Source of the DNA: Isoetes taiwanensis
Lineage: Eukaryota > Streptophyta > Lycopodiopsida > Isoetales > Isoetaceae
Assembly (NCBI GenBank): GCA_021234155.1
Contig: JAJEKV010000022.1
Location: 2,848,728-2,912,727, forward strand
Direction of reading: 5' to 3'
DNA length: 64,000 nt
Under the pieces are notes generated by a model, which saw only the letters and a program-made list of their open reading frames with translations, was not told the origin of the DNA and did not search any database. Numbering within the stretch: the stretch's first letter is position 1; every line of letters begins with the position of its first letter. Made by a program: the position numbers and the translations under genes. Below are positions 59,247 through 64,000 of the stretch, piece by piece.

Positions 59247-59957
59247 TCACCGCAACCATAAGAGTAGAAACGGAATGTTATCAACGAGCACGAGGGCTAT
59301 GGGCCATCTCACAAGGTCATGCGGTTGGGGCATTTTCGCACAGTGCCCGGCAAACAAGATAGAGATCTTTTCAGGCATTGGAAAAATGTTCATGATAGTA
59401 GCAGCTATCGAGCCTTCCCCTAACTTCACGTCAGACACAGCATGGTTTGGATCGGCAAAAACGATAACACCATAGGCATAAGCCATGTAGCAGCATTCAT
59501 GCATGAGTGTGCACGCCTTCTCAACTAACTCATCTCTAGAAAGCCCTTGCACATGATTCGTCTCATTAGTGGCTAACCCCTCATTCCCTCTGTCCTGCCA
59601 GTCTATCCTTTTTATCTGACCTGGTGGGGTGCAAGCTTCCTCATGTCTATCTAGTGGAGCAACAATGTCCTTCTTGTACCACAACACAAAAGTCCCCACA
59701 GCTTCACCCATTTTTTCTATTTCCAATTCGGGAATTGGTAGCGGTAACTGTCCATCCAGAACATTCACAATTGAAACGACAACCATACCCTCCGGGACAG
59801 TCGAATTGTGATGGCGCTCGAAATTGTGGACTCTTCCTTCTGCCACCTTTTTCCCCAGCAGATACAGCGGAATTACATCAGCCATCCTCCAAACAAGAGG
59901 TCGTGAATAGCGCGGCCGCGATCCTAGTGAGCAGAAAGCACTGTGATCATAAACCAC
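59247..59957 (-). CDS. Open frame with DUF8039-like domain, transposon-associated
   Basis: A 236-codon open frame without stops. If it starts with ATG, the first candidate is MADVIPLYLLGKKVAEG (about 59885). The segment KVAEGRVHNFERHH, then VVVSIVNVLDGQLPLPIPEL and GEAVGTFVLWYKKDIV, fits the DUF8039-type domain found in plant CACTA-related proteins; this is from memory. The C-terminal part (ELVEKACTLMHECCYMAYAY) is not recognised. It lies directly upstream of the decayed DUF7869-type gene on the same strand, and the two may have been one transcription unit. Its 5' end overlaps a GCGGCCGC palindrome (59910-59923) and abuts a CACTA-like end at 59955. Confidence 0.5.
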   Translation of the reverse strand: MVYDHSAFCSLGSRPRYSRPLVWRMADVIPLYLLGKKVAEGRVHNFERHHNSTVPEGMVVVSIVNVLDGQLPLPIPELEIEKMGEAVGTFVLWYKKDIVAPLDRHEEACTPPGQIKRIDWQDRGNEGLATNETNHVQGLSRDELVEKACTLMHECCYMAYAYGVIVFADPNHAVSDVKLGEGSIAATIMNIFPMPEKISILFAGHCAKMPQPHDLVRWPIALVLVDNIPFLLLWLR

Positions 59958-59967
59958 TACAAAAAAT
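59955..59967 (+). mobile_element. Possible CACTA left terminus
   Basis: CACTACAAAAAAT matches the CACTA terminal consensus. The element would run rightwards and contain most of the GCGGCCGC palindromes and the gene at 61235. No matching right end (TTTTTGTAGTG) lies in the window, so it would have to end beyond base 64,000. One palindrome lies left of this point, which weakens the case. Confidence 0.35.
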
Positions 59968-60189
59968 ATGAACTGAAAAATAAGAAATGGTCACGACTTT
60001 CGCCACCGCGATCTTATCGAGCATGGGTAAGAACGCGGTCGCGCTAGTTGCAAGCATTCACACTAGCTGTTTCAATAAGAACTCGTGCAAATCAAATTTC
60101 GAGGCTAGCTAGTGGGTTCAACTCTAAGTTATCGATATCTGGGAGTTCTTTGGTCAATAGCAAGTGTAGATGGTTGAAGGTATCGCGAC

Positions 60190-61093
60190 CGCGATCTCGT
60201 GGAGCACCAAAGTTAAACGATTGACTTACAGAATAAGGCATTACTCCTACCTCACAGAATACGGTGTTTAGTGTCATAAAAACAGTGTTTAGTTTCATCC
60301 ACATAGAGAAAGAAAGCATATACTTGAAACACGTTTACATTGTATAATAAACACACCGAGTGCACAGATTTTGCTTAGAACATCTATTTTTACATAGTTG
60401 CAACAAAGTATCAGGAGGTATCTTATCAATCCATGCAATACATAGTGAATGTTAGTGCAGAGACTCGGAGGTTGCAGTTATAATTGAAATTCAGTGCATT
60501 ACTGATACGTTCAGTTCACTTCAGTGAGGGATATGCATCAGAATAGGCCTTTTACCTCGGCAGAAACCCTGAATTCGATGCAGTTGCAGAATTCCGAGTG
60601 TGTAGTGGCGGATTGCAAGCGGATTATCAGCGCCCTCGTCAGCGCCTTCAATGGATGCGGAATTCTGCAGCAAATCCTTGCCCAAACTTGGCCCAGCTTA
60701 GGCGCAGCTCCAGCGCCTCGAAGATCTTGCAAAACAATGAAATTTGAATTGGCTTTTCCCGCTTTCTCGAATTGGTTTGTTCTCGAATTCAAATTTTGCG
60801 TCATTTGTCCGTCCAAAGAACCGAATATTTTGGAGGCATTTATGGCTGGATAAAGTGTCAGGTCCGAAATTATGACCCGAAATTGAACGCGGACGTCCAA
60901 GTGGATAAAGACCTTTCGTACGGGTTACTGGCCTTTCCGGACGGGTATATTCGCACGACCGCATTAATGTCAGGGAATAAATACGGGCGGCCGGCCGGTA
61001 ATTATTACTGCCGGCGTACGACGCCATTATGGCTGGCACGTTTTTTCACGCGCCATCATGAGGGGCGGGCATTTAATTTCCGCGGCCGCGTTC
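60190..61093. other. Mixed-composition stretch before the gene at 61235
   Basis: AT-rich to about 60500, then more GC-rich. Open frames here (for example 60524-60853) do not resemble known proteins. It probably contains the 5' regulatory region of the next gene. Confidence 0.35.
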
Positions 61094-61100
61094 TATAAAT
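61094..61100 (+). promoter_or_regulatory. TATA box
   Basis: TATAAAT at 61094, preceded by a GCGGCCGCG palindrome and followed by a ~135-base leader to the ATG at 61235. Confidence 0.5.
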
Positions 61101-61234
61101 TGAAACTCAAAACATTCAAAACCTAATTTCTACTCCGCGATTTCATTCAGCGCCTAGCGCCTTCGACCTCCGAGCGCTCCCCGACCCACTCCAAAAAAAC
61201 CCATATTTCGTACTGAACCAGCGCCCGCGATCCC

Positions 61235-62088
61235 ATGGCACCTAAGGACTCCCTCAGAGAAGGTATTTTCTAACATTTCAGCTCAGCAAGATCGCGGCCG
61301 CGATCTTGCCTACTAGAACTTCTATTGTTTTCATAAGTATAGATGCTCAGCAAGATCGCGGTCGCGGTCTTGCTTGATAGGTTTTATAATTTCTAGATAG
61401 CGGTCTTCATAAGTGTAGCTGCTCATCAAGATCGCGGCCGCGGTCTTGCTTGATTGGTTTTATAATTTCCAGATAGCGGTCTTCATAAGTGTAGCTGCTC
61501 ATCAAGATCGCGACGCTGATGCGGCCGTGAGCATAGATTTTCTTTATTGCGATGTTCATCAAGATTACTAGTGTAGTAGGTCATTAGTTTCGCGACAAAT
61601 GATGTTTTTTTCTTACCCGTGCTTAAGTGCTACACAAAGTCGGCGGCCGCGATTGTGTGGAGTTCTATTTTAGCTGCTTGGCGCGGGATCGTGATCGCGC
61701 GTTCTCTGATAGTTTAAACCTTTTTATTGCACCACATTATGCAGCCTACCGGGCACTCACTCTGAGCTTTTGTTTTTAAAGACTTGCTCTCTTCCGAGGA
61801 CCAGATGTCGAGCCAGTCCGTATTATAACCCCTTCCAATGAAAGGAAATGGTGTATCGAGATTGCACAGGCTATACCGCACATTAAGGGTGATCGCAGAA
61901 AGGACCTGTGCCTGTTTCTGTGGACTGGAAAAAAAGCTGAGGACGTTGAACAAGTTGGCATAGTGGTGGCAATGTGGGAAGGCATGAAGAACAATGTGCA
62001 AGATGCCATCATGTGCAGCATTGAGGACCCACAAGCATTGCAGTTTCTGGAGTACATTTTGAAATGGGCAATTATGACCCGTCTTTGA
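61235..62088 (+). CDS. Two-exon gene for a ~105-residue protein, function unknown
   Basis: ATG at 61235 (CCCATGGCA, good plant context) opens exon 1 (61235-61262, MAPKDSLRE) with donor GTATTT. The best acceptor is at 61798 (CTCTCTTCCGAG). Exon 2 (61799-62088) continues in frame with GPDVEPVRIITPSNERKWCI, then EIAQAIPHIKGDRRKDLCLF and WTGKKAEDVEQVGIVVAMWE, to a TGA at 62086. An alternative acceptor at 61744 would add an in-frame TAA. The intron carries the densest palindrome cluster. Composition is that of a real protein, but I do not recognise the family. It may be an accessory gene of the surrounding transposon. Confidence in the splice model is moderate. Confidence 0.5.
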
Positions 62089-62162
62089 TGATGACCCAAA
62101 CAAAATGAACAAGCCGACCACCGGGGAAAAACGTCCCGACGTCAGCTAAGGGGTATGGCTGG

Positions 62163-64000
62163 TTGTTGCCATCCTATGAATCTCTCTCTTTGTCAGGTAT
62201 AAAGGGAAACAGAGACATATTGCTCGGGTTCTCGACATGCAGAAATGGTTTGTCTACAGACAAGAAGCCTCCAAGCTGTGCCTTGAAAGCGGTTTGGGAC
62301 GAGAAGATGCCCTCCGTGATGGACACCAATTGGCTAAGAGCCGTGGCCAAGAAAAAGAGTGTGAAGCCTATTGCTACTTTGGGAGAGACCTCAAAGACCA
62401 AAAGAAATTGCTCAAGAACCACAATCCACGATAAACCCCTCCGGTATTGTTAACCCTACTCTTCCTATTGCTATGAAGGCCCCGGATAGCAATACATCCG
62501 TGGATTTATTCCAAAAAATTCCCTCCTTTCAAAATTAGCCTTAAGAATCGACACCTCGTGAGGATAGCCCGCTTGACCCGCCAGTTCTCAACCCCCCCGC
62601 CATTCGAATGCCTCCTCTAAACTAGCATTGACATGGCCCCAAGCACACCGCCATTCGGTCGAGTTGAAGTTCAATCCGAAGAGGAACGCAAGATGGCGAG
62701 CAAACCACTTTCGAAGCTTGAAGCAGTTCAAAAGGTTCTACCCTTAGGGGTTAATTGGTTTACAAAGATTTCTATTTTTATTGTGAACCCGCACCAAAGC
62801 AAACTTGACACACGAGAACGCGGTCAAATGACCATGTTCAAACTACGGTTAAAAGCTTCAAGACATACCCGATAGAGGTCCCACACCCCGCCGACGCCGT
62901 TCCGTTTGACCCTATTACCGGGTAACTAATTCTTTATCTTTTGGACACTCGTTATGTAGATTTGACGACGGTTGTCTATCTTTCGGAGGAGGAGGGTGAC
63001 ATGGAGCAATCCGTAAGATTTGAAGGGCAAGAAATTTTATATTATTTCCGCAACCCGTGATTTGTCTTTGCACAACTCCTTTGTTCTATTGCGTCGGCGA
63101 AGTTCGAGCAAACAACGAGAATTTGCCAAAGTATATGCTAGAAGAAGATCGAGGTGCTGAACGGAAATCTTCTGCACAAGGAATATATAGAGTTGAGTAT
63201 TCAATGCAACGAAGTAATTGCAAACACACCGGTACAGAGAGCCAGCGATTGAAAAAGCGCAACAACTTCGTCATCAAGACAAGGCTTATGGTTGCCCTCC
63301 ACAAGGACCTATAGGGACAGCTAAAACTTCAGCTTGGAAGGTATTTATTAGTTTTCTACTCGCCAAGTTCATGTCGCGATCTTGATGACCTTGAAATTGC
63401 TTCGCCAGGATTTCCATGAAATTGCAGCGACCACCTTGAAAGTGCGGGGAGCTTAAGGATGAAAAGCAATTCATTTTATGGATGAGAAGGTTTTCAAGAA
63501 GTTAATGGAAGTTGCCGGTTCGTGGGTGAGTCGTAAACTTCGGTGTGGCGATCATGGTGAGTTTCGGACAAGCCATCCAAAGACTTCTTTAACAAGACCT
63601 GGCTCCGGTTGCTACGAGGTATGTCGAATGCAGAGTTGTCACAGCTGCTCGATGAGATTATAGAAGGCAAGACCTATTTAAAGGTGCAGTCAGGTTATAG
63701 CGGGAGATTTGATTGCAGACAACGGGCAATTGACATCAGAACCCTCACTTTTATGAGGCGCGAAATTTTGTCTTATGCCTCAAATTTCTTTTAAAAAGGA
63801 TTTCGATAGGTCGGGAGGAATTGCTTCCGGGCTTTTCCGATTTCACCGAAGCGAGAGAATCTTTGGATATATCGGATCGTCCGTCTGAGTGCGTGAAGGC
63901 TAACTATAACAAGGATCATACACTAGGTAACCTACCTGTAGCCTTTTTGGAGCCAATCAGGAATATTCTAAAGCCAGAAGAAGCTAGAAAAAGAAAGGAA
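62163..64000 (+). pseudogene. Remnants of transposon-like coding sequence, unidentified
   Basis: Plus-strand protein-like pieces follow each other in different frames. They include KAVWDEKMPSVMDTNWLRAV (about 62283-62342), EERKMASKPLSKLEAVQKVL (62676 on), KSFKTYPIEVPHPADAVPFD (about 62855-62914) and TRYVDLTTVVYLSEEEEGDM (about 62950-63009). Further right are AELSQLLDEIIEGKTYLKVQ (about 63624) and VKANYNKDHTLGNLPVAFLE (about 63896). Stops and frame changes separate them. The sequence continues past the window edge. I do not recognise a family. The pieces may be exons of a gene starting at 61235 or a separate decayed gene. Confidence 0.35.

Larger units (their letters stand above)
59910..61700. 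repeat. Cluster of GATCGCGGCCGCGATC palindromes
   Basis: Intact or decayed copies occur at about 59910, 60001, 60029, 60181, 61079, 61287, 61351, 61427, 61503, 61641 and 61687. The 61287-61308 copy is a perfect 22-bp palindrome (CAAGATCGCGG and its complement). From 61287 to 61503 the copies are spaced 64, 76 and 76 bases within a larger repeat (CATAAGTGTAGCTGCTCATC). Such clusters are typical of subterminal regions of CACTA-type transposons. Confidence 0.8.

Noticed and set aside
60524-61098. Protein-coding genes on either strand
   Set aside because: Overlapping open frames on both strands, no family similarity, and the region lies before a TATA box.
1-64000. CRISPR arrays or bacterial operons
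   Set aside because: Repeats are not regularly spaced by unique spacers, and gene structure is clearly plant nuclear with introns.

Overview
This is a nuclear window from a land plant, most plausibly a fern or another plant with a large, repeat-rich genome. The evidence is the family content: a GH19 chitinase with a hevein domain, an E-type pentatricopeptide-repeat (PPR) protein, an NPF/PTR transporter, eIF3c, HSP70, plant-type kinases and a conserved plant secreted protein. Splice sites are GT-AG, long AT-rich intergenic DNA dominates, and several superfamilies of plant transposons are present. The fern assignment is inference; nothing in the window proves it.

Layout. 1-12 kb is mostly non-coding, with kinase gene fragments (3.6-4.3 kb), two Helitron-like 3' ends facing away from each other (5.2 and 7.9 kb) and one well-spliced orphan exon (10.8 kb). 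12.5-16 kb holds a truncated eIF3c copy followed by a decayed gene resembling a plant papain-like-fold secreted protein. 16-20 kb carries two related MITE-like elements and a local duplication. 22.8-25.1 kb is a broken PPR gene. 26.8-33.9 kb is a pyrimidine-rich block without genes, framed by repeated hairpin-bearing sequences. 35.7 kb has three tandem Helitron-like ends.

39.2-41.6 kb is the clearest story in the window. A GH19 chitinase gene (minus strand) is split inside its chitin-binding domain by a 1.33-kb GC-rich transposon, and a 9-bp direct duplication (GTATTGGCT) marks both junctions, as expected for Mutator-like elements. 42.7-43.1 kb is an HSP70 fragment. 45,088-51,331 is a 6.2-kb CACTA-like element with ~30-bp terminal inverted repeats and a 3-bp target duplication (AGA). 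It contains a tandem array of ~1.13-kb units and a perfect 50-bp palindrome.

53-55.2 kb has a CBS-domain exon next to a long GT microsatellite and a frameshifted NPF transporter. 55.7-56.6 kb carries two tandem, gaplessly alignable 66-codon genes with identical TATA-to-ATG spacing. From 56.8 kb to the end lie transposon genes: a decayed DUF7869-type protein, a DUF8039-like ORF, a GC-rich palindrome cluster and a small two-exon gene.

Most recognisable host genes here are dead or partial. Four separate stretches each carry their own family of short GC-rich palindromes, three of them inside or near transposon ends. The pieces do not form a pathway; this is a transposon-dominated region that has trapped and broken several genes. 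All family names come from remembered motifs, not from database searches.
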